Part shown: piece after piece, positions 11,801 to 20,619 of the stretch | How the letters are laid out: every line of letters starts with the position of its first letter | Numbering within the stretch: position 1 is the first letter of the stretch | Source: Nissolia schottii | Lineage: Eukaryota; Streptophyta; Magnoliopsida; Fabales; Fabaceae | Assembly (NCBI GenBank): GCA_003254905.1 | Contig: QANU01007451.1 | Span: 230,148 to 294,147 of the forward strand | Reading direction: 5' to 3' | Length of the DNA: 64,000 bases | Position numbers and translations under genes: made by a program | Notes under the pieces: model-generated | Databases searched by the model: none | What the model was told of the DNA's origin: nothing | Seen by the model: the letters and a program-made list of their open reading frames with translations, nothing else

Positions 11801-14800
11801 ATAAAAAGGAATTAATAAATAAAATTGGATATTATTGAATAAAATCAAGGGCTGGTTCCTCTTCAAGGGCTAGTTCCTTCAACAACTCCTCAATAATAAA
11901 TCCACACCTTAACATAAGGAGGATACTTCTAGTTATAATAGTTTTTATTCCTAATTTTACTCCTAAGATAATACCTAGATAAATGCTAACAATTAAATAT
12001 AAACTAATAAAGATAAAAAAAATAAACTAACTAACTATTTCCTTATCCTTCTGGTCCCGCTTAGAATAAACTTTCCATGTTGAGGGCTTATCTTTTATCC
12101 TAACAATACTCCCCTCCAAAGCCTGAACCTTGTCCTCAAGGTTGAATTCGGGAAACTGCGCTTGAATCACAATTAAATCCTCCCAAGTTGCCTCCTCCGC
12201 GGTTCTGCCATGCCATTAAATCAGAATCTGACGCTTCACGCCGTCTGGTCCCTGCACTTCTCGCAACCTCAAAGCCTGAGTGGGAACATATAATTCAGCA
12301 TCATGTTCGTAACTCAGCCTGCACTGGATGATTGCCGATAGCCTTCTTCAGTTGGGACAAATGGAAAACTAGATGTATACGGGCTTCAAGAGGAAGCTGA
12401 AGCTGGAAAGCTACAAACCCAATTTGGCGAGATACCAAATAAGGACCATAAAATCTGGCGGCTAATTTAGGATGCAGCTGGGAAGGCATAGAACCTTGGC
12501 GATGCGGTCGAATTTTCAAATAAACCCAGTCTCCTACCTGAATGTTATGAGGACGGCGATGGGCATTATCATAGCGGACCATAAAGTTTTGTGCCCTTTC
12601 TAGGTGATGCTTCAATTGCTTCAATGCCTCATCCCTAGTCAATAGATCTTGTGCCACTGCTTCTACTAATTTCTCCCCAAGAATGAACCTCGTGATAGTG
12701 GGAGGAGGCCAACCATAGACCAACTCAAACGGAGTGCTTTGGGCAGCAGAGTGGAAACTGGTGCTATATCAATATTCCGCCCAAGGAATGAAATCGACCC
12801 ATGTCTTGGGTTGCTCAGAACTAAAACACCACAAGTACGTCTTTACCGTGCGATTCAGAACCTCTGTTTGACCATTGGTCTCTGGGTGATAGGCTGTACT
12901 CATCTTCAACCGTGTGCCTTATAGGGTGAAAAGCTCTTGTCAGAATTTGCTCAAAAAGGTTGGATCTCGATCACTGACGATAGAAATAGGAATGCCATGC
13001 AACCGAACCACCTCTCGTGTAAAAACTTCCGCAATAGAGCGGGCAGAATAGGGGTGCTTAATTAGAATGATGTGGGCGTATTTGCTGAGACTATCAATCA
13101 CGACTAATAGCGCGTCATACCCTTTGGATTTTGGAAGCTCGATAATGAAGTCCATGCTGATTTCTTCCCAAATTGCATTAGGAATCGGTAATGGCTGAAG
13201 CAAACCCATAGGAGAAGCTGCTTGATATTTGTTTCGTTGACGAATGTTACAAGCCGCCACAAATTCCGTAACTGACTTCTTCATACCCTTCCAATAAAGC
13301 GACTGAGCTAGCTTCTTGTAAGTTTTGAAAATGCCCGAGTGACCCCCAAACGGGGTAGTATGGAACTCTTGTAAGAGCTTGGGAATCCACAACAAAGTCA
13401 ACGATAAAACTAGCTTCCCTTGATAATATAACCGCTCGTTCTCCAAGGTGTAAAAACCGGTGAGAATCAAGATCCTTCTGCACCTCCTTAATGATACGTA
13501 ACAATAATGGATCAGATTGAACCTCCTCATCAATTTGAGTAAAATCATGCCAAAAGGGCCGAGTCAGAACCTGTAATTCCTTATCCTCATGTATTCTAGA
13601 TAACGTATCAGCGACCTGGTTTGTAGCCCTTGCATTGTAAATAATGGCAAAATCATAGCCCAACAGCTTGGCCAACTAGTTTTGCTGGTTCTGAGTGGTA
13701 ATCCGCTGCTCCAATAGGTATTTCAAACTCTTCTGGTTAGTGAAGACAGTAAAACTCCGTCCTAAAGATAGGGCCTCCAATGTTGAATAGCGAGGACCAA
13801 AGCCATCAGTTCCTTCTCATAAACGGATTTACTCAATATTGAATCTGCTAAGCCTTTGCTGAAATAGGCGATAGGTCGTTTCCCTTGCATCAACATCGCC
13901 CCTAATCCAGCACCGCAAGCATCACACTTAATGGCAAAAGGTTATGTGAAGTTGGGTAGAGCCAAGACCGGCGCTTGAATAAGAGCCTCCTTGAGTGTGT
14001 TGAAAGCCAGTGTTGCTGCCTCACCCCATAAGAAAGCCCCTTTTTTTAGCAAGTCTATGAGTGGCTTTGCAATCTTCCCATAATCCTTCACAAATTTACG
14101 ATAATAACCGATAGGACCCAAAAATCCCCGTAAGGCCTTAAAGGTTTGTGGGACAGGCCAGTGAAGTACGGAGGTGACCTTCTTTGGATCCATAGAAACC
14201 CGTTCCTGAGAAATGAGATGTCTGGGGTAATCAATAATGGTCCTGTCGAATCTGCATTTTTTTGCATTAGCCAAGAAACAGTGCTGATGGAGAGTATGCA
14301 GTACCGCTTTTACATGTTGTAGGTGGCTTTCCCAATCTGGACTGTAAATGAGGATATCATCAAAGAAAACCAACACGAACTTTGGCAAGAAGGGCTGAAG
14401 GATGAAATTCATAGCACGCTGAAAAGTAGCAGGCGCGTTAATGAGGCCGAACGACATCACTAGAGACTCATAATGGCCTTGGTGAGTGTGAAAAGCCGTT
14501 TTCGAAATGTCATTTGTGTTCTGTAACAACTGGTATCTATGGAACAATTAATTGGAATGCTTGCTGAATTTTATTAATGGCACCAGAAATTCCAGAGGGG
14601 AATTTCCGGGTTGAATTGATACAAAATAGAATGCTGATAATAAAGAAAACAATTCCTGGGAATAAAGGCTCCCTTGGACCTCCTAGTTCCTAATCAAATT
14701 CTCGGATAAAAAACTGCCCTGGCTCCCTAGGCTCCTCTTATATTGCAGGAGAGAAATCAGGTGGCTATTTTATTTCCTATTTTATCTCCTAAATTAATTC

Positions 14801-17800
14801 CTATCTGATTTGATTAGCAAATCAGCTCCTAATCTGTTGCCATATCTTAACAGATTTATTCCTTCCTTATTCTACTTAATCTTCTAGAATAAACTAATGG
14901 GAAAGGAAGGATTTCCTTTCCTGTTTTAGCTGGATCCGCATCAAGAGCCTCAGGAGGGTGTGTAACATGTTCATGCGAATCTGATGATAGCCCGATTTCC
15001 AATCAATCTTAGAAAAATAAGCGGCGCCAAACAATTCGTCGGGCAACTCTTCAATGATGGGAATGAGAAACTTATCAAGAATCGTTGCTTTGTTAAAGGC
15101 TCTATAATCAATGTAAAGTCACCAGCTACCATCCTTCTTCACAAGGATAACCGGACTAGAAAAAGGGCTGTTGCTGTGTTGTATGATGCCCTCTTGCAGC
15201 ATCTCATTAATTTACTTTTTAATCTCATTTTTCTGCAAGTGCGGATAACGATAAGGTCGGACATTAATAGGGCCTGTGCCTTCTTGTAAGGAGATCTTGT
15301 GACTGACCTATCTGCATGGAGGAAGGCCTGTGGGTTTGGCAAAAACTCCCTTGTGATTAGTTAAACCTGCTGCAATTGGAAGGACTGGCTTTTGTTCAAC
15401 GGCTGTGTCGCACTTGTACTTATCCCTTCGTCATCACGGAGTGGACCAGAATAAAATGACATCATAGCTGCAACCTCGACTGAAGAAGTCTGGCCAAAAA
15501 TTTGTGCTGGGGAATTTTCCTACGGCTTGCGAGACTCCCCCTGAATACGAGAGACCTTCTCCTGACTATTAAAAGACAGTGAGGGTCTTCCAATTATGTC
15601 GCACCTCCCCCAAAGGAAGCCAACCAAATTCATGCCGAGAACGATGTTCATCCCTCCAAGATCGAACATGAAAAAATCGCCGGTATACACATAACCTTGC
15701 ATCTCCAAAGTTAAATTTCGACAGCAACCCTGTGATTCCTGCTTGCAACCGTTTTCTAGTTGAACCCCAAAAAACCGAGTCAGATGAACTTGCCAACCAG
15801 CACGTGATACTAATTCCTTGTCCACGAAATTATGAGTAGCTCCACTATCAATCAGAACAAATACCTTGACTCCTGCAATTTGGCCCCAAACCTTCATAGA
15901 TTTCGGAGGAACGATCATTGTTGAACCCAACTGGGATAACTCCATATGTTCATAATATAATTGTTCCCTAGAAGCATCTTCAACCCCGTCTCCTTCATCC
16001 TCGGCCAAGATGGTGAATCACGAACTAACTTCAGGACGCCTGTGCCCCATTCCGAAAGCTAAAGCACAGTGGAAACATTTTCCCTCGGCCCGGCGTTTCA
16101 GATACTCTGCGTATGGCAATTGTTTGACCCCCTGCTACGAGGTCCAGTGGACTGCTGTTAGAAGGATCGGTGTTTGATCCTGTAGATGACAAGTGGCATG
16201 GTGTACGTTGATCGGAAAAGGTAGTAGCCTTTGTGGTAGGTGCTGACCTTGTTGGAAGGCGAGTCACAACCCTTTCCTTAGGCGGAAAACGCGGAGGAAA
16301 AGACTCCCTTGGCCCAACGGAACGCCCCTGTGTAAGATGGAACTCGTCATCAACATCCTGGGCAAGTTCCATGGCACGTAACACCTCTGTAGGGCGAAAA
16401 ACACGGACCTTGCAGCGAATTTCCGGTTGCAGGCCTCCCATAAAATAACCCAACATCTGTTCCTCAGAAGGATTTAAGACCTGAGCAGCTAAGGCCTCAA
16501 AGTCCTGAAGATATGCATCTACAGCACCTACCTGCGCAAGTGTTTTCAGACGCTCGAAAACATTACCTTTGCAACCTTCACCAAAGCACTAAATCAACAA
16601 TGGGATCAATGAATTCCACGAATGAGATGGAGTGCGACTGCGAATAAAACGAAACCAATTGACGGCTTCGCCGTCCGTGCTAATGCAATGAACACGGTGT
16701 ACCTCGAAGAATTTTTGAGCACGCGCGACCCAAGATATAGGATCTACCCCGTCGAACATTGGAAGTTCCACCTTTTTGGTCCACGGTCGTGGCTCCGAAA
16801 GGCCCTCAATGTCAGACAGGTGAACAAAGCTGTTAGACGTAGGACGTTCGAGCCCCTACATCCGTTGCAGGACTTTGGTGATCAAACGTTTGACCTCTGT
16901 CATCTCTCCCTTGAGGTCTGTCGTCTCGGCTTCAATCAAGACCTTCCAAGTGTCCATGAAGGGCAATCAGAGAAGAACAACAGGTGCGGGAGATGAAAGG
17001 ACGCAGATTGGACATCCACTAGAGAAGGAGAAAAAAGTGCGGACTAGACTGCACCAGCGGTTGCGGCGGCGCGGTGGACAGTGCGCAAGACGGTGGCGGT
17101 GCAGTGGGTGGTGGTGCGGTGGAAGAAGACGAACAGAATGCAACCCGCAAAGGAAAAAAAAATGCGAACACAAACAGAGGAGGAAATCGCGAAGTGGACT
17201 GCACGGGGGCGGCGGCAGCTGGAAGGAAGCAGGTCGGACCAATTTGTTAGGTCATTTTTGGGACCCAACAGGCAAGAACAAATATAAAGGATTTAATAAG
17301 TAAAATTGGATATTATTAAATAAAATCAAGAGGCTGGTTGCTCTTCAAGGGCTGGTTCCCTCAACAACTCAATAATAAATCCACACCCTAACCTAAGAAG
17401 GATACTCCTATTTATAATAATTTTTATTCCTAATTTTACTCCTAAGACCTAGATAAATGCTAACAATTAAATATAAACTAATAAGGGTTAATTATGTTTT
17501 TAGTCCTTGTAAAATTTGAAAGTTTGGTTTTAGTCCTTGTATAAAAAAGTTTTAGTCCCTGCGAAATTTAAAAGTTTGGTTTTAGTCGCTGGAGCTGGAT
17601 GAGAGTTGACTGCACTGACGTGGACGCCCCAGGCGCTGACGCGGCGCGCCACGTCGAATGCCACGTGGCATACCCCCCTCCCGAAAAACACAACCCATGA
17701 CCCGACTCGTTTTTAATTTAAATTAAAATAAAAAATTGTATCCATGACCCATGGCCCACAGAGGGCAACCCGTGTATCCCCACCCATCCCAACCCTTATC

Positions 17801-19819
17801 GGAGCAATGCCACGAGCTCTACGTGGCGGTATCCATGGACTCTGACCTCGAGTTCGCCTACCGCCTCCAGCTCCGCCTCCCTCGCCACCCACCCCTCCTT
17901 CTCCCCCCATCCCCCACTACAACCACAACCACCCCCTAACCCTGAAAACGACGATGACGAGGCCGTTTTAACCGCCACCGCCCTCCAGGCCGTGGAGCTT
18001 GCGAGGATGGAGCTGGAGCTCAGCGACTGCCGGCAAAGCGAGGCGGAGGCCCGCAGGATGAGGCTCAATCTCAGCTGTCTGGTTCACGACCAGAAGATCG
18101 CCGCGGAGATACACAGGATCCCCGAAGACGATTGGTTGAATTGGGGCGATAACTTCGAGAAATCCTTCGACGGAGAGGGTTCTTCTTCGTCGAAAAGTAG
18201 CGGCAATTCGGGAATCGGCGATGAAGGTGCGGTTTTTAGGGTTTACTTTAAGGGCAACGAAGACAGCGGCGACGAGAGGATCGTGTTGGCTGGGATTGGA
18301 GTTGCGATTTGCGACCCTTCTGATAACTGCATTCTTGAGTTGAAGGAGCCGTTGGTTGGAAGCGGAACGAGCAAGGTCGATGTAGAACTCAAGGCATTGA
18401 TGGTGGTGGTACGTGGTAGGTGGGGGGCTAGAGAGAGGTGAGAGGAGATGAGGTTGGATATGGGCGGCTGGGGGCCGTTTGAATTTTTTTTTTTTAATTT
18501 TAATTAAAAATGGGTCGGGTCATGGGTCATGGGTTGGGTTTTTGGGAGTTATGTCACGTGGCATCTGACGTGGCGCGCCGCGTCAGCGCCTAGGGCGTCA
18601 ACGTCAGCGCAGTCAACTCTCATCCGGCTCCAGGGACTAAAACCAAACTTTTAAATTTTTAAGAGACTAAAACTTTTATACAAGGACTAAAACCAAACTT
18701 TCAAATTTTATAGGGACTAAAAACATAATTAACCCAACTAATAAAGATAAAAAAAGATAAACTAACTAGCTATTTCCTTATCCTTCCGGTCCCACCTAGA
18801 ATAAACTTTCCATGTTGAGGACTTATCTTTTATCCTTACATGTTCTCTTTTGGCTGATGAGATTTCACAAGCCTTCTGTGATCAAAAAAATCAAAGCTAA
18901 AATTTATCAGTGCTCTTTAACAGGCTCCTTCAGAACCATTAGTTAATTTTACTTGGAGAGTATTGTTATGAAGTGTTTTGCTATTTTATGTGACGTGAAT
19001 GCCACGCATATTTCATGACTGGGCTTTTGAGACTGATCAAGACGGAGTTGTAGGTAGTCGAGGGAAAACTTGAATGCAATTAAAACGCAAATACTTTATA
19101 CTGTGTCGAACGATTCGCACAGTTGTTCTATGAAAAATGTGTAAAGCTATTAAGTGTTTTCCTATTATGAAAGATGAAAGTGGTTTGTGTCGTAATACAT
19201 GTTGACCTAGTTCAAATCTGCTGCTCTACTAGTGAGATAATTACAATTATCAATTTCATGGTTTGACAGTCGTGTTAATTTATTAGTTAGATTTAGGACT
19301 GGAATTCAACAATGTACATAAAAAGCTATAATAGATTGTTTTTTCTGAGGCTGATTTTTTTTTTTTTATCAGGTTCTTGGACTCACCTGGGTTTTTTTAC
19401 GTATATATGGCCCCTTTCACTTATATTTGCCAAAATGTGGCCGTGGGAGAAATATTACGGATGTGTGGTTTGACAGTCGTGTTAATTTTAAAGGGGCCAT
19501 ACATCCGTAATTTTTTCTCCCCCTCCATATTTTCGAAATTACCCCATTTCAAACCCATACATATGTTATTACCCCACTGACCTGGCATAATTTTTTCAGA
19601 TCTCTGTTCATTTGGAAGCCCAAGGAGACGTCTGAGCGTGTAGAGAAGAAAGATGAGAGTAAGATCGTGGTTTGTGGAAGATCTGAGAAGAAACGTGGTA
19701 ACAAGGGTAATGATAGCGATGAGTCAGATGACGAAGCATTCATATCCAAGCTCAAGAAGCCCAAGTCAAAAAAGACTGACTGGAAATTGTCTCGCTGCAC
19801 TACAAAGGATAATAACTGA
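2877..19819 (+). CDS. DDB2: DNA damage-binding protein 2 (DDB2), WD40 protein
   Basis: DDB2 is the damage-recognition subunit of UV-DDB and a substrate receptor of CUL4-DDB1 ubiquitin ligase, acting in nuclear global-genome nucleotide excision repair. Exons: 2877-3125, 3276-3366, 4093-4220, 4826-4948, 5034-5122, 5250-5370, 5734-5825, 6208-6337, 11143-11391, 11480-11676, 19600-19819. All introns are GT-AG and the exon sum is 1689 nt, giving 562 residues, close to the roughly 560 usual in plants. Visible features are an acidic run (about 30-47), a perfect CX2CX4HX4C zinc knuckle (C107, C110, H115, C120) preceded by a second Cys/His cluster, WD repeats with a DDB1-docking WDxR box (IWDMRR, about 344-349), and a Lys/Ser/Asp-rich C-terminal tail. 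Introns 8 (4.8 kb) and 10 (7.9 kb) are swollen by transposons but their splice sites look intact. The ATG is the first in-frame one and fits plant DDB2 N-termini. Confidence 0.93.
3126..3275 (+). repeat. T-rich hexanucleotide microsatellite in DDB2 intron 1
   Basis: Intron 1 (150 bp) holds about seven tandem TTTTTA units at roughly 3150-3195, just after the donor site. The run is likely length-polymorphic. It also creates spurious Phe/Leu-rich readings past exon 1. Confidence 0.8.
6609..6620 (+). promoter_or_regulatory. primer-binding site (tRNA-Met type)
   Basis: TGGTATCAGAGC lies immediately after the LTR end. It is complementary to the 3' end of plant initiator methionine tRNA, the usual plant LTR-retrotransposon primer. 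Confidence 0.85.
7140..7360 (+). repeat. tandem repeat of about 45 bp, first block
   Basis: Four to five degenerate units each contain CTACTTTCCGGTGGTTCC followed by a CTTCATTC and a CCACTGTG segment. The array continues at 10573-10715 on the far side of the nested solo LTR, showing that the solo LTR landed inside the array. Confidence 0.8.
7890..7910 (+). promoter_or_regulatory. LTR core promoter (TATA box)
   Basis: CTATAAATAGG lies about 530 bp into the solo LTR and is followed by the CA-rich leader expected downstream of an LTR transcription start. It points in the same direction as DDB2 and could give an intronic transcript; whether it does is not visible. Confidence 0.55.
9513..10097 (+). 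CDS. 194-codon acidic ORF inside the solo LTR
   Basis: An uninterrupted frame starting [16 protein letters not shown] has a Pro-rich middle with a basic patch ([14 protein letters not shown], near residues 96-109) and ends in a Glu/Asp tail of about 45 residues. The tail includes a tandem duplication of [10 protein letters not shown] (30 bp in DNA). I do not recognise the family. Its place between LTR promoter and LTR end is unusual, since LTRs rarely code. It could be a fragment of an element protein trapped in the LTR, an accessory ORF, or an open frame kept by low-complexity composition. The frame is compositionally protein-like for its first 130 residues. Confidence 0.4.
   Translation: MMSTPLSSGRKILGASVWIDPITGVITEAYTYLSADALDAPLPIIEPSSSPFMGPDEQPPAPTSVNEGEPAPYEKDVEVVPNSLCPEYLPRHIKCGPRKRVLPPIRRHLASRTHDGEAGPSMSRSGLFTIPESAGGSEEEDDSPAHSSPEEEEEDVEEEDPMEEDVEEEDPMEEDPGEEEEAEEEDLEEDPDER
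10573..10715 (+). repeat. tandem repeat of about 45 bp, second block
   Basis: This continues the array of 7140-7360, with the same GGTGGTTC and CACTGTGCCTAC cores in three units. It is separated from the first block only by the solo LTR insertion. Confidence 0.75.
11764..12105 (-). repeat. 3' LTR of intron 10 gypsy element
   Basis: This is the 342 bp uninterrupted LTR. Its right copy, 17245-17484 plus 18745-18840 after removing the nested element and one 9 bp duplication, is about 336 bp with some twenty differences and small indels by eye, so the insertion is moderately old. Confidence 0.88.
12110..12730 (-). pseudogene. gypsy integrase C-terminus and chromodomain
   Basis: The frame at 12723-12301 reads the integrase C-terminal GPY-like module ([32 protein letters not shown]). 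Further downstream, the other side of a stop or frame break reads a chromodomain-like [14 protein letters not shown] ending near LEDKV. Chromodomains direct integration to particular chromatin and define chromoviruses. No product is expected because of the breaks. Confidence 0.8.
12735..13548 (-). pseudogene. gypsy integrase core
   Basis: It carries the zinc-binding HHCC region (GGHSG...KGMKK, with one Cys changed in the CxxC pair, CNIRQR) and the catalytic core ([25 protein letters not shown]) with two of the DDE acids seen. The frame is broken before the last Glu region. It would integrate cDNA if intact. Confidence 0.82.
13560..14521 (-). pseudogene. gypsy reverse transcriptase (distal part) and RNase H
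   Basis: [13 protein letters not shown] (the catalytic FFDD box) is followed by the thumb region [15 protein letters not shown] and [17 protein letters not shown]. RNase H remnants run to [13 protein letters not shown] at about 13600, with frame breaks around 13680-13940. The upstream RT half is at 14973-15340, on the other side of a solo LTR. Confidence 0.85.
14522..14967 (-). mobile_element. solo LTR splitting the RT gene of the gypsy element
   Basis: The 446 bp insert ends TGTAACAACTGGTAT on the left and GTGTGTAACA on the right, flanked by TGTTC on both sides (14517-14521, 14968-14972). Its sequence is the reverse complement of the 476 bp LTR of the element at 23809-29336 (shared TGTTACACACCC start, shared GATTTGGTTAGCAAATCAG and TTCTAGA segments). 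Removing it plus one duplication restores reading through the RT frame. Confidence 0.9.
14973..15345 (-). pseudogene. gypsy reverse transcriptase (proximal part)
   Basis: Reading leftward from about 15290 gives RT palm motifs (SPVILVKKD, a degenerate DYRAFN, then KSGYHQIRM) up to the solo LTR insertion. At least one stop lies within. The two RT halves belong to one ancestral frame. Confidence 0.8.
15520..16008 (-). pseudogene. gypsy aspartic protease
   Basis: An open 162-codon frame contains [15 protein letters not shown], the retropepsin active-site DSG triad, and a later [12 protein letters not shown] hydrophobic-Gly region. It would release the polyprotein segments. The flanking frames are broken, so this is part of a decayed polyprotein. 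Confidence 0.8.
16031..16960 (-). pseudogene. gypsy gag with zinc knuckle
   Basis: From an ATG near 16958 the frame reads a coiled gag N-terminus, then [26 protein letters not shown] (shown at 16771-16690), the typical capsid start of plant chromoviruses. It ends with a degenerate nucleocapsid knuckle (CFHC...GHRR, last Cys lost). Frame breaks occur around 16460-16590. Confidence 0.7.
17485..18735 (+). mobile_element. Mutator-like element carrying a host gene fragment (Pack-MULE)
   Basis: Long inverted ends of roughly 250 bp, starting GGGTTAATTATGTTTTTAG, bound a 1251 bp element. It is flanked by the perfect 9 bp duplication AACTAATAA (17476-17484 and 18736-18744), diagnostic of Mutator transposition. 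There is no transposase. The middle holds a captured exon (17780-18415), making this a Pack-MULE. It sits in the 5' LTR of the gypsy element, so it is younger than that insertion. Confidence 0.92.
17780..18415 (+). pseudogene. captured 5' exon of RNase H-like/RBR E3 ligase gene
   Basis: The translation gives [12 protein letters not shown] (17847-17873). After a frame change it reads an acidic [10 protein letters not shown] segment and, from 17992, [15 protein letters not shown], a helical stretch, then [11 protein letters not shown] and [12 protein letters not shown], the start of an RNase H-like fold. Plant RBR-type RING ubiquitin ligases with an N-terminal RNase H-like domain begin this way. 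The fragment stops within the RNase H-like region (VDVELKALM) with no RING, and a frameshift near 17875 separates the two frames. The donor family assignment is from memory of those proteins, so it is moderately sure. Confidence 0.65.
18846..19599 (+). other. residual DDB2 intron 10 sequence
   Basis: This is ancestral intron sequence between the gypsy element and the last DDB2 exon. It contains a 21 bp direct repeat (GGTTTGACAGTCGTGTTAAT at about 19260 and 19466) and a T-rich acceptor tract. No gene is seen. Confidence 0.6.
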
Positions 19820-20480
19820 ATTATGAAGTCCGTTCCTTCTCTGGAATTATTTAGATGTGCTCTTTTTAATGCATCCTTCCTGTCTTGGTGGCCAATCCGA
19901 TCCTATAGGTTTGTTTTTTGGGATGGGACAGGTTCTGTTATCATATAACTTCCTTCTCTTGGAGTAGTGATTTTTGTATCAGGTGAAGGCTTGGGTAACT
20001 TGTTATGTGATTATTCTCCTTTGGTAGCGCTGGTGTATCATAGAAGGCAATGCTTGTTAGCATTTTTGGATGCACAATATAGGTTTTGTTGGATTGGTGC
20101 CTATTTTGGTGATGTCTGTATAGTTGCACTCTTCAAGCTTATGCTTCTATCACACCCTTACTTTGTATGCAAGTTAGCAAATATAGAAGTGTGTTTGCAA
20201 TCTTTACATCACAGACAACTTCGATCCTAGGACCTAGATGGAGATCTGTGTGTGGGGAATATCTGTAAGGATCCTCAGCAAATGGGGATTCAAATGTGGG
20301 AATTTTTTCCCGGTCAGAATGGGATGGGATAAAGTTTCCAGCTAACAAGGATGAGGGTGGGGACTATATTTTGCTTGGCGTGGGAACAAGTTAGGCTAGA
20401 CTGTGCACTTAATTGTCCAGACCTGTGTTGTAAACTGTTTTGTAGCTTGTAACAATAAAATAATAACTTCTTTATGAAAA
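19820..20480 (+). terminator. DDB2 3' UTR and poly(A) signal
   Basis: Downstream of the TGA at 19817-19819 lies T-rich non-coding sequence ending at AATAAA (20454-20459), itself preceded by the TTGT-rich far-upstream elements usual in plants. Cleavage is expected near 20475. Confidence 0.5.
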
Positions 20481-20619
20481 AAAAATGTAAATGTAAGATA
20501 GTTGTTGTAGAGTCACAATATGTTATCTGAGGGGTATATTTAGAAAACTTAAATGTGGCGAAGGAAAGTTAAAACTTCTGAGCGTCTTTCTATGGTAGTA
20601 AGATATATGAATATATTAC

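Larger units (their letters stand above)
11764..18840 (-). mobile_element. chromodomain Ty3/gypsy retrotransposon in DDB2 intron 10
   Basis: LTRs at 11764-12105 and 17245-18840 (the latter interrupted) begin TGTTAGGTC. The target duplication TGTTC flanks the element at 11759-11763 and 18841-18845. It is antisense to DDB2. Order on the - strand: gag, protease, RT, RNase H, integrase, chromodomain, then a purine tract (complement of CTCCCCTCC) before the 3' LTR. Stop codons and frameshifts break the polyprotein. Two later insertions lie inside: a solo LTR in the RT region and a Mutator-like element in the 5' LTR. Without them the element is about 5.4 kb. Confidence 0.92.
17245..18840 (-). repeat. 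5' LTR of intron 10 gypsy element, interrupted
   Basis: The LTR halves 17245-17484 and 18745-18840 are separated by the Mutator-like insertion and one copy of its 9 bp duplication. A candidate primer site, ATTGGTCCGACCTGC on the - strand, abuts the LTR at about 17243-17229. It differs from the tRNA-Met site used by the other elements here. Confidence 0.82.

Noticed and set aside
16875..17303. Basic/Arg-rich frames around the gypsy leader
   Set aside because: They lie in the GC-rich untranslated leader, antisense to gag, and shift across the LTR edge without any motif.
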